A stretch of DNA of 64,000 nucleotides from Chitinivorax tropicus (GTDB lineage Bacteria > Pseudomonadota > Gammaproteobacteria > Burkholderiales > SCOH01): contig NZ_JACHHY010000009.1 in assembly GCF_014202905.1 (NCBI RefSeq), positions 62,001 to 126,000 on the forward strand. Direction: 5' to 3'. The position numbers and the translations under genes were made by a program. The notes under the pieces are model-generated. The model saw only the letters and a list, made by a program, of their open reading frames with translations. It was not told the origin of the DNA and did not search any database. This document shows, piece by piece, positions 8,328-17,073 of the stretch. Numbering within the stretch: position 1 is the stretch's first letter; each line of letters opens with the position of its first letter.

Positions 8328-10448
8328 ATGTTGTTGCGCTGTCTGTTGTTATGCCTGCTGCTGTTCTCCTCCGTCGCGACTGCCTCCACCTACGATGTCA
8401 CGCTGCCAGCGACGCTCGCTACCGACCCGGATTTGTGCCGCTTGGTGGATTGCGGCAGCGTCATGCCCAACGCCGTGCGTTTTTCACAACGTAAAGGTAA
8501 CCCTGCCTATGTTGAGGCCTACGCCAAGGATGGGCAGGTGATGGGGTATGTGTATCTGAGTACCGACGTGGCAGACATTCCCGCCTATTCCGGCAAACCG
8601 GTGGTGACCTTGGTCGGCCTGGACAGCCAGGGGCGCATTGCTGGGGTGCGTATTCTGAAACACAGCGAGCCAATTCTGTTACTGGGCATTCCAGAGCAAA
8701 AGCTGGTGGATTATGTGCAGCAGTATCTCGGCCATCTGGCTGGCACTCGTTTCGAGCTGGGCAAAGCGGAAGGGCAGCATGTATCGGTCGATGCCATCTC
8801 CGGCGCAACGGTGACATTAATTGCCGAGAATCAGCTGATCACCCGCACCAGCCGCGCCATTGCCCGGCAGGTCGGGCTGATTGCCAGCGAGCAACGGCCA
8901 CAAGCAGCCTTGACCAAGGCGCACAAGCAGGTGGATTGGGCCACCTTGCTGGCGGAGGGCAGTATCGGCAGGTTGCAGATATCACATCAGGACGTTGGCC
9001 AGCCGGCACAAGGCAACACCCCCTATCTGGATTTGTATTTCGGCTATCTCAATGCGCCAGCCATCGGTCGTAGCGTGTTGGGTGATGCAGGTTTTCAGAC
9101 GCTGATGGCGAGACTGCAGCCGGGCGAGCACGCGATTTTCGTGATCGCCAGCGGCACGGGGTCGTTCAAGGGCTCCGGCTTTGTCAGAGGCGGCATCTAT
9201 GACCGTATCCAGCTGCGGCAAGGCCAAGACATCGTGACCTTCCGCGACAGCGACTATCTCAATCTCTATGCACTCATGGCGGCAGGCCACCCCGGCTATA
9301 CCGAGTCGGGCATTTTCATCGTGCGTGACCCGGCCTTTTCGGCAGCCTACCCATGGTCATTCACCTTTCTTGGCAACCAACTCGACGCGGCCAGCAATCA
9401 AAAGACCTTTACCAATTTCGAAGCCGACTACTGGCTGCCTGCCGCCTATCTGGAGGGTGGACGGCCCGTGGTCGAGCAGGCGCACTCTCCCTGGCTTGCG
9501 GCGTGGCAAGCCAAGATGCCGGTGATAGCAGCATTTGCCGGCTTGCTGATCACAGTAGTGGTATTCCATTCGCTACGGACGCTTTGGCAGCGCCGATCCC
9601 GCCGTGGTCACCAGCGCTGGATCAGCTGGCCGAAGATGGCCTGTTGGCTGATCGCCATCTTCGCCCTGGGCGGCTGGCAGATGGCCCAGCCTTCGGTGAC
9701 CCAACTGCTGACCCTATTGCATGCACCGTTCGATGGCTGGCGCTGGTCGCTATTTCTGTCCGAGCCATTGATCTTCCTGTTCTGGCTGTTCATCGCGCTG
9801 ACCGTGCTGCTCTGGGGACGCGGGGTATTTTGTGGCTGGCTGTGCCCATTTGGCGCCTTGTCCGAGCTGATGTTCAAACTAGGGGGTGGGCTGGGGTTGC
9901 GTCGGTTTCAGCGCAAGCTGCCTCAGCAGTGGCATGACCGCCTGAAATGGCTGAAATACATCGTATTGGCCATCCTGGTCGCTATATCGTTCCATTCAAT
10001 GATACTGGCTGAGCAGCTTGCGGAAATCGAGCCATTCAAGACTACCTTTCTATTGGGTATCTGGCAGCGCAGCTGGCCATATGGTTTGTTTGTGGTGGTG
10101 ATTCTTGGGGCATCGATCCTGATCGAGCGCCCATACTGCAAGTATCTCTGCCCGCTGGGTGCAGGGCTGGGGCTGCCCTCTCGTTTAAGGCTGTTTGCCT
10201 TACGTCGGAAGCATGAATGCGGCACCTGCCAAGCCTGTGCGGTCAGCTGCGGGTCGCAAGCCATCAGCGCCGATGGCCGGATCGACCCGATGGAGTGCCT
10301 GCAGTGTCTCGATTGTATGGTCTACTACTATGATGACCACGCCTGCCCACCCCTGGCCAAAGAACGCAAGCGGCGGGCCAAAGCCGGAGAGCCGCTGACA
10401 GCGGTGGGCCGAGACGGTTACTTCATTCCGATCAAGGTGGTGAAATGA
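8328..10448 (+). CDS. nosR: NosR, membrane flavo-iron-sulfur protein for N2O reduction
   Basis: NosR passes electrons toward NosZ and is needed for its expression and maturation. It has 706 residues. A signal sequence (LLLCLLLFSSVATA) is followed by a periplasmic FMN-binding domain with the covalent-flavin motif ISGATVT near residue 157. Several membrane helices follow, with two CxxxCP polyferredoxin-type motifs (CGWLCPFG and CKYLCPLG). The C-terminal cytoplasmic ferredoxin part has CGTCQACAVSC and CLQCLDC for two 4Fe-4S clusters. I chose ATG 8328 because GGGGAGGAAG lies just upstream and because the region before it contains the FNR-type promoter. The stop overlaps nosD by 4 bp. Confidence 0.95.
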   Translation: MLLRCLLLCLLLFSSVATASTYDVTLPATLATDPDLCRLVDCGSVMPNAVRFSQRKGNPAYVEAYAKDGQVMGYVYLSTDVADIPAYSGKPVVTLVGLDSQGRIAGVRILKHSEPILLLGIPEQKLVDYVQQYLGHLAGTRFELGKAEGQHVSVDAISGATVTLIAENQLITRTSRAIARQVGLIASEQRPQAALTKAHKQVDWATLLAEGSIGRLQISHQDVGQPAQGNTPYLDLYFGYLNAPAIGRSVLGDAGFQTLMARLQPGEHAIFVIASGTGSFKGSGFVRGGIYDRIQLRQGQDIVTFRDSDYLNLYALMAAGHPGYTESGIFIVRDPAFSAAYPWSFTFLGNQLDAASNQKTFTNFEADYWLPAAYLEGGRPVVEQAHSPWLAAWQAKMPVIAAFAGLLITVVVFHSLRTLWQRRSRRGHQRWISWPKMACWLIAIFALGGWQMAQPSVTQLLTLLHAPFDGWRWSLFLSEPLIFLFWLFIALTVLLWGRGVFCGWLCPFGALSELMFKLGGGLGLRRFQRKLPQQWHDRLKWLKYIVLAILVAISFHSMILAEQLAEIEPFKTTFLLGIWQRSWPYGLFVVVILGASILIERPYCKYLCPLGAGLGLPSRLRLFALRRKHECGTCQACAVSCGSQAISADGRIDPMECLQCLDCMVYYYDDHACPPLAKERKRRAKAGEPLTAVGRDGYFIPIKVVK

Positions 10449-11701
10449 GGTGGGGGTGGTGCCTGGCAATCGCTTGGTGCCTGGGCACGCCCGTGGCCGC
10501 CAAGACTTGGCAGGTGACCGCTGGTGATGATCTGCCGCTCACCATTGCCCGCGCTACGTCGGGAGATACCATCGAGGTGGCACCTGGGGTGTACCCAGTC
10601 AACCTGGTCATCGACAAGCCACTACGCCTGATCGGCAAAGGCAAACCCACGCTGTCGGGCGGCGAGCAAGGCGATGTCATCCGAGTCAAGTCGCCCGATG
10701 TGATGATCGAGGGCTTCATCGTGCGCGACAGTGGCAACGATCTGGGCGCACAGCATGCGGGCATCTATCTGGAGCGCGGCTCGCATCGGGCCGTGGTACG
10801 GGGCTGCGATTTCGCCTGGACGCTGTTCGGGCTGTGGATCGAAAAAGCAGATGATGTTCTGATCGAAAACAACCGCATCACCGGCAAACGCGACTATGCC
10901 AGCGCGCAACGCGGCAACGGCATCCAGCTCTATAACTCGCAACGCGCCCGCATCATCGGCAATGACATCAGCTTCGTGCGTGATGGTATCTATGTGGATG
11001 TGTCGCATCAGGCGCTGTTCCGTGGCAACCGCATGCACCACGCCCGGTATGGTACCCACTACATGAATTCGCACCAGAATGTGTGGGAAGACAACGAAGT
11101 GTTTCTGAACCGTGGCGGCCTGGCGTTGATGGAGGTACGAGAGCAGATCGTGCGCCGTAACAAGGCGTGGGGCAATACCGATCATGGCATCATGCTGCGC
11201 ACTATTCAGGATGCAGTGATCGAAGACAATGTCGTGGCTGGCAATGCCCGTGGCTTTTTCATCTATGACGCCGAATACAACACATTGAAAAACAATCTGG
11301 TGATCGGCAACCGTGTTGGCGTGCATCTATGGGCCGGGTCGTATCGCAACGCAGTCGATGGCAACGACTTCATCGGCAATCGCGAGCCGATCCGCTATGT
11401 AGCGACCCGGGACGAGATCTGGGGGAAGACCGCCGGCAATTACTGGAGCAATTACCTGGGCTGGGATCACGACGGCGATGGACGGGGCGATGTGCAGTAT
11501 GAAGCCAATGATGTCGTTGATCGGCTGGTCTGGCGCCACCCGCTGGCCAAGCTGTTGATCCACAGCGCAGCCGTGCAGACCTTGCGCATGGTGTCACGCC
11601 AGTTCCCGATCCTGCGTGTCCCATCGATTGTAGACCCCCATCCCGCGATGCAGCCCCATCATGCCAACTGGAGCGAATGGCTTGAGCCCAACCATCATTG
11701 A
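10445..11701 (+). CDS. nosD: NosD, periplasmic copper-site maturation protein
   Basis: NosD works with the NosFY transporter and NosL in assembling the CuZ centre of N2O reductase. It has 418 residues with a signal peptide (MRWGWCLAIAWCLGTPVAA). The rest is a right-handed parallel beta-helix with repeated N/G/V-rich turns (VIEDNVVAGN, NTLKNNLVIGN, RNAVDGNDFIGN). The C-terminal NosD motif YWSNYLGWDHDGDGRGD is clear. It is translationally coupled to nosR (ATGA) and overlaps nosF at its end. Confidence 0.94.
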   Translation: MRWGWCLAIAWCLGTPVAAKTWQVTAGDDLPLTIARATSGDTIEVAPGVYPVNLVIDKPLRLIGKGKPTLSGGEQGDVIRVKSPDVMIEGFIVRDSGNDLGAQHAGIYLERGSHRAVVRGCDFAWTLFGLWIEKADDVLIENNRITGKRDYASAQRGNGIQLYNSQRARIIGNDISFVRDGIYVDVSHQALFRGNRMHHARYGTHYMNSHQNVWEDNEVFLNRGGLALMEVREQIVRRNKAWGNTDHGIMLRTIQDAVIEDNVVAGNARGFFIYDAEYNTLKNNLVIGNRVGVHLWAGSYRNAVDGNDFIGNREPIRYVATRDEIWGKTAGNYWSNYLGWDHDGDGRGDVQYEANDVVDRLVWRHPLAKLLIHSAAVQTLRMVSRQFPILRVPSIVDPHPAMQPHHANWSEWLEPNHH

Positions 11702-12611
11702 AATCGATCATGTCAGCCGTCGCTTTGGTGAGCTGTTGGCAGTGGATGACGCACATTTCACCGTCAGCAGCGGCGAGCTGTTCGGGCTGATCGGCCACAA
11801 CGGAGCAGGTAAATCCACCTTGTTCCGCATGATTCTCGGCTTGCTGGCTCCCAGCCAAGGACATATCCACCTGACGGGCAAGCCTCTGTATGGCCCCGCT
11901 TTCAGAGAGATTCGCCAGCAGATCGGCTATCTGCCGGAAAACATCGTGCTGTATGACAACCTGACCGGACTGGAAACGCTGGCCTTTTTCGCCCGACTGA
12001 AGGGCGTGCCGGTCAGCAGCTGCAACGCCCTGCTGGCACGGGTTGGCTTGGCTGCCGCCGCCGAACGCCGGGTCAAGACCTACTCCAAAGGCATGCGTCA
12101 GCGGCTGGGCTTCGCACAGGCCCTGCTTGGCCGCCCCAGGCTGCTGTTGTTGGATGAGCCGATGTCTGGACTCGATCCCGAGGGCATCCACGCGATGTAT
12201 GCGCTGCTGGACGAAGTCAAGGCGGATGGCGCAACCATTATCCTGTCCTCGCATATCCTGGCGGAGATCGAGCACCGGGTCGATCGCATCGCCATGATGA
12301 ACAATGGCCGCATCGTGGCATTGGGCCCGGTGGCCGAATTGTCTGCCGCCGCCGCGTTGCCGGTCAGGGTTGCGCTACGCCTGACAACAGCCAGCCGGGC
12401 ACACGTCATCCGCGAGCTGGCGGCAGCTGGCTGGCCAGTGCGGGAGAACCCATCCGGCGCGGTACTGGACATCCCACGCGAAGACAAGATCAGGCTGCTG
12501 TCGGCACTGGGGCGCTGGTCCACCCATATCGACGACATACAACTACAGGAGCCGACACTGGAAGCCCTGTTTGTCAACCACCGGCGGCAATGGCAGGAAA
12601 CCCACTCATGA
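11661..12611 (+). CDS. nosF: NosF, ABC transporter ATP-binding protein
   Basis: The ATPase of the NosDFY complex that supplies sulfur or a related species for CuZ assembly. Walker A GHNGAGKST near residue 50, signature YSKGMRQRLG, Walker B LLLLDEPMSGLDP and switch SSHIL are all present. It has up to 316 residues. The start is uncertain: ATG 11661 overlaps nosD by 41 bp, while TTG 11682 (then SPTIIEIDHV) has GGAG about 8 nt upstream and looks at least as good. It overlaps nosY by 4 bp. Confidence 0.93.
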   Translation: MPTGANGLSPTIIEIDHVSRRFGELLAVDDAHFTVSSGELFGLIGHNGAGKSTLFRMILGLLAPSQGHIHLTGKPLYGPAFREIRQQIGYLPENIVLYDNLTGLETLAFFARLKGVPVSSCNALLARVGLAAAAERRVKTYSKGMRQRLGFAQALLGRPRLLLLDEPMSGLDPEGIHAMYALLDEVKADGATIILSSHILAEIEHRVDRIAMMNNGRIVALGPVAELSAAAALPVRVALRLTTASRAHVIRELAAAGWPVRENPSGAVLDIPREDKIRLLSALGRWSTHIDDIQLQEPTLEALFVNHRRQWQETHS

Positions 12612-13435
12612 TGATCGCATTGACCCCATTGACCACCATCGCAGCCAAGGAATTCCGCGACCGCATCCGTAACCGCTGGGTGGTGGCGGTGGCTATCCTG
12701 TTCGCGCTGTTTGCACTGGTCATCGCCTGGTTTGGCGCGGCCCAGCAAGGCAGCGTCGGGTTTCGTGGCATTGGTCCTACTATTGCCAGTCTCACCAGCC
12801 TGGTGATCTATCTGCTACCCCTGATCGCATTGATCCTTGGCTTTGACTCCATTGTCGGTGAGCGCGAACGTGGCTCCCTCGATCTGCTGGCCTCCATGCC
12901 GCTGACTTGGTTCGAGCTGGTGCTGGGCAAATATCTGGGGTTGGCCCTGGCGCTGACCGTGGCCACCATTGCCGGTTTCGGTGTAGCGGCAATCGCCATG
13001 CTACCCAGCCTGGATGCCAATGCCGCCTTTCACTACGGCGGCTTCGTGCTCAGCGCCTTGTTGCTTGGCTACGCCTTTCTCAGTCTGGCCTTCCTGATCA
13101 GCGTATATGCAACAGACCGGGCCCGGGCCGGGGCGCTGGCAATCGCGTTGTGGTTCATATTGGTGCTGGCATTCGACTTGCTGCTGCTGGGCGCCATGGT
13201 GATGGTGGGTGACCGCGCTGGTGCACCGCTGATCCTCGCCATGTTGCTCAATCCTGCCGATGTGTTTCGCATCCTCAATATTTTCTCGTCTGACGAATTG
13301 ACCGCTTTTTATGGCCTGGCCACCGTCCTGCCAGGCTGGTTGACTCATCCTGGCGTGTTGGGCGGCGTCATGCTCGGGTGGATTGTCTTGCCACTTGCGC
13401 TGGCCACCCATCGTTTCAGACAACATCATGGCTGA
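12608..13435 (+). CDS. nosY: NosY, ABC transporter permease
   Basis: The membrane part of NosDFY. It has 275 residues with about six hydrophobic helices (for example VAVAILFALFALVIAWF and LVIYLLPLIALILGF). The ABC-2 type motif GERERGSLDLLASMPL after the second helix is typical of NosY. The ATG at 12608 overlaps the nosF stop (ATGA) and has AGGAAA upstream. It ends 62 bp before nosL. Confidence 0.94.
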   Translation: MMIALTPLTTIAAKEFRDRIRNRWVVAVAILFALFALVIAWFGAAQQGSVGFRGIGPTIASLTSLVIYLLPLIALILGFDSIVGERERGSLDLLASMPLTWFELVLGKYLGLALALTVATIAGFGVAAIAMLPSLDANAAFHYGGFVLSALLLGYAFLSLAFLISVYATDRARAGALAIALWFILVLAFDLLLLGAMVMVGDRAGAPLILAMLLNPADVFRILNIFSSDELTAFYGLATVLPGWLTHPGVLGGVMLGWIVLPLALATHRFRQHHG

Positions 13436-13496
13436 TCTGACCGACCGCCAACCCACACGCTTGTTTTTCACTCATTCAGAAGCCAAGGAACCTGTC

Positions 13497-14054
13497 ATGA
13501 TCCCCCTCCCTGCCTCGCACGCCGACACCCCGCCCTCCTCGACATTTCGGCGGATAATGGTCGTCTGCATGCTGAGCACCAGCCTGGCCTTGACGGCATG
13601 CGGTGAAAAGCCCGGCGCCAATAATGGCCCACAGGTGTTGCCGGCTGGCGCTGCCTGTGCGCTGGACGGCATGCTGCTGGCTGACTACCCGGGCCCCAAA
13701 GGCCAGATCCAATATGTGGACGGAAAGCTGGATGCGTTCTGCGATACCGTTGAATTGGTATCCATGCTCAAACAGCCCGAAACGGCAACCCGCGTGGCTG
13801 GCGCCTACGTGCAGGATATCGGCAAGACGCCTTGGGAAAAACCGGTCGAGCATTGGATCGATGCCAATCAGGCTTGGTTCGTAGTGGGCAGCAAACGTCT
13901 GGGCAGCATGGGCCCGACCTTCGCCAGCTTTGCGGAACGCGCTGATGCGGATGCTTTTGCCAAGCAATTTGGCGGCAAAGTGCTGACCCTGGCACAGATC
14001 ACACCAGATATGGCCCGCCTGGATGGCGGGGTATTACACGACACAGGCATGTAA
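13497..14054 (+). CDS. nosL: NosL, copper(I)-binding outer-membrane lipoprotein chaperone
   Basis: Delivers Cu(I) to apo-NosZ. It has 185 residues with a lipobox (LALTAC). The copper motif region after it reads ACALDGMLLADYPGPK, and a second cysteine lies in DAFCDT. The C-terminal NosL domain has FVVGSKRLGSMGPTFASFA, where Met and Cys side chains are the usual metal ligands. ATG 13497 has AAGGA 7 nt upstream. An earlier in-frame start would overlap nosY and place the lipobox far from the N-terminus. It is the last gene of the nosRDFYL unit. Confidence 0.92.
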   Translation: MIPLPASHADTPPSSTFRRIMVVCMLSTSLALTACGEKPGANNGPQVLPAGAACALDGMLLADYPGPKGQIQYVDGKLDAFCDTVELVSMLKQPETATRVAGAYVQDIGKTPWEKPVEHWIDANQAWFVVGSKRLGSMGPTFASFAERADADAFAKQFGGKVLTLAQITPDMARLDGGVLHDTGM

Positions 14055-14060
14055 ATCAAA

Positions 14061-14086
14061 CAGGCAAGGCCACCTTGCCTTGCCTG
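14061..14086 (+). terminator. Hairpin after nosL
   Basis: CAGGCAAGG (14061-14069) and CCTTGCCTG (14078-14086) form a perfect 9-bp stem 7 nt after the nosL stop. There is no T-tract. It may end the nosRDFYL transcript or protect its 3' end. Confidence 0.45.
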
Positions 14087-14255
14087 ACACACATACAGCC
14101 AATACACCAAAGCCTGCCAGCGCACGGCTGACGCGGGGTCATCAACGGTGCAAGGTTGTGCTCAAGGGAAACCGATGTACCTCGAAGACGCCTGATGGCA
14201 AGCCACCGTTGCGAGGGACAACGACGGCCTGTCTCTGGAATCGCTGCCAGGTCGG

Positions 14256-14687
14256 TTACGAAGCCTTATCAACAGCGCCCAGCATATAGTCCACTGCAGA
14301 TTTCACGTCCGCATCACTCAGCGCTGCATTGGCCCCTTTGGCGGGCATCATGCCTTTCTCGCCGGTAAAGCCCTCGATCGCATGTTGGTACAGCCGCTCC
14401 TTGCCTGCGGCCATGCGAGCTTGCCAGTCCTGCTTGTTGCCAGGAATTGGCGCACCGGACAGTCCCGTCTGATGACACATCGCACAGGTCTGCTTGAATA
14501 CCGCCTCACCAGGCTTGGGGTCACCAGCAGCGCCATGGGCAGCGTGGTTGGCATGCGCCTCCCCGACAGGTTTGGCAACGGTCGTTTCCATCGAAGCCTG
14601 CTGGGTAGCCGTTGGCTGGCTGGGCCCACACCCTGTCAGAGCAATAAGAAATGTGACCGCAATCGGGGACATGAGGCGCATAGACAT
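14256..14687 (-). CDS. Lipoprotein cytochrome c (c5-like), class I
   Basis: A monohaem c-type cytochrome, 143 residues. The lipobox is LIALTGC, followed by an Ala/His-rich linker (about residues 25-50). The haem motif CAMCH lies in VFKQTCAMCHQTGLSGAP, and the distal Met in KGMMPAKGANAALSD. The fold is that of cytochrome c5/CccA-like proteins. It is encoded antisense between nosL and nosZ, so it is a plausible electron donor or shuttle to NosZ, by context only. The start is ATG 14687 with AGGAAAG about 10 nt upstream; ATG 14681 or TTG 14696 are alternatives. Confidence 0.85.
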   Translation of the reverse strand: MSMRLMSPIAVTFLIALTGCGPSQPTATQQASMETTVAKPVGEAHANHAAHGAAGDPKPGEAVFKQTCAMCHQTGLSGAPIPGNKQDWQARMAAGKERLYQHAIEGFTGEKGMMPAKGANAALSDADVKSAVDYMLGAVDKAS

Positions 14688-14881
14688 GATGACCAATCTT
14701 TCCTGATTATGAGAGGGCCTGCTGTTGAAAGCAGGCCGGTCAGCACCAGACAGCGTGCCTACTCAGCCCACATGGCAGTGGCCCTGGCTGTTGGGTTTGA
14801 GTTGACAAGGTCTTTTGGCCGGTGGCGGCCATGAAGCCATGTGAACCAAACCTAGTGTACGAAAACGTTTCGCCGTTCCAA

Positions 14882-14924
14882 TTGACCCGGATCAAAGGAA
14901 TCCAGTACCAGCGCGCCATACAAT
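14882..14924 (+). promoter_or_regulatory. FNR/DNR-type box and -10 element of nosZ
   Basis: TTGAC-CCGG-ATCAA (14882-14895) matches TTGAT-N4-ATCAA at nine of ten positions. TACAAT (14919-14924) follows with almost the same spacing as at nosR, again the class II geometry. The nosZ ATG is 83 bp after the -10. The box could also influence the divergent cytochrome gene. Confidence 0.75.
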
Positions 14925-15006
14925 GGTCGCAAAGCCACTACGGAGCTGCCATCTGCAGCCTGTCGGGTTGGTTTTTGCATTGATCATTTGACCAAGGACG
15001 CCCGCC

Positions 15007-16944
15007 ATGCACGAACACGACACCCCCCCCGCAGATCCAAGTCGCCGCTCATTTCTCGGTAAATCTGCATTGGCAGGTCTGGCCGGTGCCGGTGTGACAA
15101 TGGGGCTGACTGCCTGCCAGGACAAGCAATCCACCACCCCAGCACAAACGCCAGCCAATGCACAAGGTGATGCAAAAAGCGCACCGCACGGCAAATTCGA
15201 TGTCCCGCCTGGGCAATTGGATGAGTACTACATCCTGTCTTCAGGTGGCCATAGCGGTGATGTGCGTATCTACGGCCTCCCCTCGGGCCGCACCATCAAA
15301 GAGATTCCGGTATTCAATATCGACTGTATGGTTGGCTGGGGCATCACCAACGAGTCAAAAGCCATTCTCGGCACCAAGCCCGATGGCAGTGCCAAATTCA
15401 AAACCGGCGATACCCACCATGTACACGGCTCGTATCGTGATGGCACCTATGATGGCAAGTATTTCTGGGTCAACGACAAACTCAACTCCCGCGTGGCGCG
15501 CATCCGGGGCGACACCATGGAGTGCGACAAGATCACCCAGCTGCCGAATGTACAGGGGCACCATGGTCTGTTCCCAGACAAACGAGACCCGGTCAAAGCT
15601 GACATCAACTACACCACCCGTGTGTTCGCCGGGGCAGAGTTCCATATCCCCCTGCCCAATCAGGGCGCAGGGTTGACCGATACAGCGGCTTATGGCTGCC
15701 TGTTTTCCTGTCTTGACGCCGAAACCATGGAGGTTCGCTGGCAGGTGCGGGTCGATGGCAATATGGATCTGGTGGCCACCAGTTACGATGGCAAATTGGC
15801 AGCATCCAACCAATACAACACAGAAAACGGTGTGCATTATGAAGACATGATGCCGGCAGAGCGCGATGCCTGTGTGTTCTTCGACATTGCTCGTGTCGAG
15901 GCCGCCGTGGCTGCCGGTAAGTTTGTCACCATCGGGGACAGCAAAGTGCCGGTGGTCGATGGCCGCAGCCAAGCCAACAGCGATCCGAAAACTGCCTTGA
16001 CCTGCTATGTGCCGGTACCCAAGAACCCGCACGGCGTCAATATCAGCCCAGATGGCAAGTATTTCGTGTGCGCGGGTAAGCTCTCCCCCACCTGCACCGT
16101 CATTGCCAATGACCGTGTCCAGGCTTGGTTCAGAGGCGAGCTGAAAAGCCCCCGCGATTGCGTCGTCGGTGAGCCGGAAGTCGGGCTGGGGCCATTGCAT
16201 ACCGGCTTCGATGGCCGAGGCAATGCCTACACATCACTATTTCTCGACAGCCAGATCGTGAAATGGAATGTCGAAGCGGCGATCAAGCAATTCCAAGGTG
16301 ACAAGAGTGCCAAGGTGATACTGGATCGCATCGATGTCCACTATCAACCGGGCCACGGCTATACCTCGATGGGGGAAACCAAGGAGGCAGACGGCAAATT
16401 CTTCAATTCCGGCAATAAATTCTCGAAAGACCGCTTCCTGCCAGTCGGGCCGTTACATGTCGAAACCGAGCAACTGATCGATATCAGCGGTGACAAGATG
16501 GTCTTGTTGCATGACCACACCGCCTATCCCGAGCCGCATGACGCCATCATCGTACGCCGTGATGTGATCAAGACCCGCCAGATCTACGACATGAAAGAGT
16601 TTCCCCATGCCGTGCTCGACCCGAAAAGCCAGAAGATCGAGCGCAACGGGAAAAAGGTGACGGTGTACTTGGCCAGCCAGGCCCCTGCGTTCTCGATGCG
16701 GGAATTCACCATCAAACAAGGCGACGAAGTCACCATCATCCTGACCAACCACGACAAGGTGGAGGACTTGGCACACGGCTTTGCGATTCCGCAATATGAC
16801 ATCTGCTTCATCGTGAACCCGCAGGAGACCAAATCCGTTACATTCAAAGCAGACAAACCGGGCGTGTTCTGGTGCTATTGCCCGCACTTCTGCCACGCGC
16901 TGCACCTCGAAATGCGGACTCGCATGATCGTGGAGAAGAGCTGA
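15007..16944 (+). CDS. nosZ: Nitrous oxide reductase
   Basis: The periplasmic multicopper enzyme that reduces N2O to N2. It has 645 residues. A Tat signal (SRRSFLG then a hydrophobic stretch) indicates the clade I, Tat-exported type. The seven-bladed propeller contains the histidine motifs expected for CuZ (THHVHGS, GHHGLFPDKRDP, KNPHGVNIS, LGPLHTGFDG, LLHDHTAYPEPHD). The C-terminal cupredoxin domain carries CuA: DLAHGF, then CPHFCHALHLEM with Cys625, Cys629, His633 and Met636. The residue between the two cysteines that normally is Trp is His here (H627). It has its own FNR-type promoter and a strong terminator. Confidence 0.96.
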   Translation: MHEHDTPPADPSRRSFLGKSALAGLAGAGVTMGLTACQDKQSTTPAQTPANAQGDAKSAPHGKFDVPPGQLDEYYILSSGGHSGDVRIYGLPSGRTIKEIPVFNIDCMVGWGITNESKAILGTKPDGSAKFKTGDTHHVHGSYRDGTYDGKYFWVNDKLNSRVARIRGDTMECDKITQLPNVQGHHGLFPDKRDPVKADINYTTRVFAGAEFHIPLPNQGAGLTDTAAYGCLFSCLDAETMEVRWQVRVDGNMDLVATSYDGKLAASNQYNTENGVHYEDMMPAERDACVFFDIARVEAAVAAGKFVTIGDSKVPVVDGRSQANSDPKTALTCYVPVPKNPHGVNISPDGKYFVCAGKLSPTCTVIANDRVQAWFRGELKSPRDCVVGEPEVGLGPLHTGFDGRGNAYTSLFLDSQIVKWNVEAAIKQFQGDKSAKVILDRIDVHYQPGHGYTSMGETKEADGKFFNSGNKFSKDRFLPVGPLHVETEQLIDISGDKMVLLHDHTAYPEPHDAIIVRRDVIKTRQIYDMKEFPHAVLDPKSQKIERNGKKVTVYLASQAPAFSMREFTIKQGDEVTIILTNHDKVEDLAHGFAIPQYDICFIVNPQETKSVTFKADKPGVFWCYCPHFCHALHLEMRTRMIVEKS

Positions 16945-17028
16945 TCGACGCGGGAAAAGCCCCTGAATGGATGCCGTTTCATGACCAGACCAATCGATGA
17001 AACGGTATCCGTCGGCCCCTCACGCATA

Positions 17029-17058
17029 AAAAAACCGCCATTCCTGGCGGTTTTTTTA
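17029..17058. terminator. Bidirectional terminator between nosZ and LOG gene
   Basis: AAAAAACCGCCA (17029-17040) pairs with TGGCGGTTTTTTTA (from 17045), a GC-rich stem flanked by A and T tracts. It serves the nosZ transcript on plus and the pheA-LOG transcript on minus. Confidence 0.85.
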
Positions 17059-17073
17059 TGCTACCGGCTCACA

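Noticed and set aside
10622-11326. 234-codon open frame antisense to nosD
   Set aside because: Low-complexity His/Ile/Asp-rich product typical of an antisense reading of a beta-helix gene.
15355-16200. 281-codon open frame antisense to nosZ
   Set aside because: Shadow of nosZ with clear codon evidence on the other strand.
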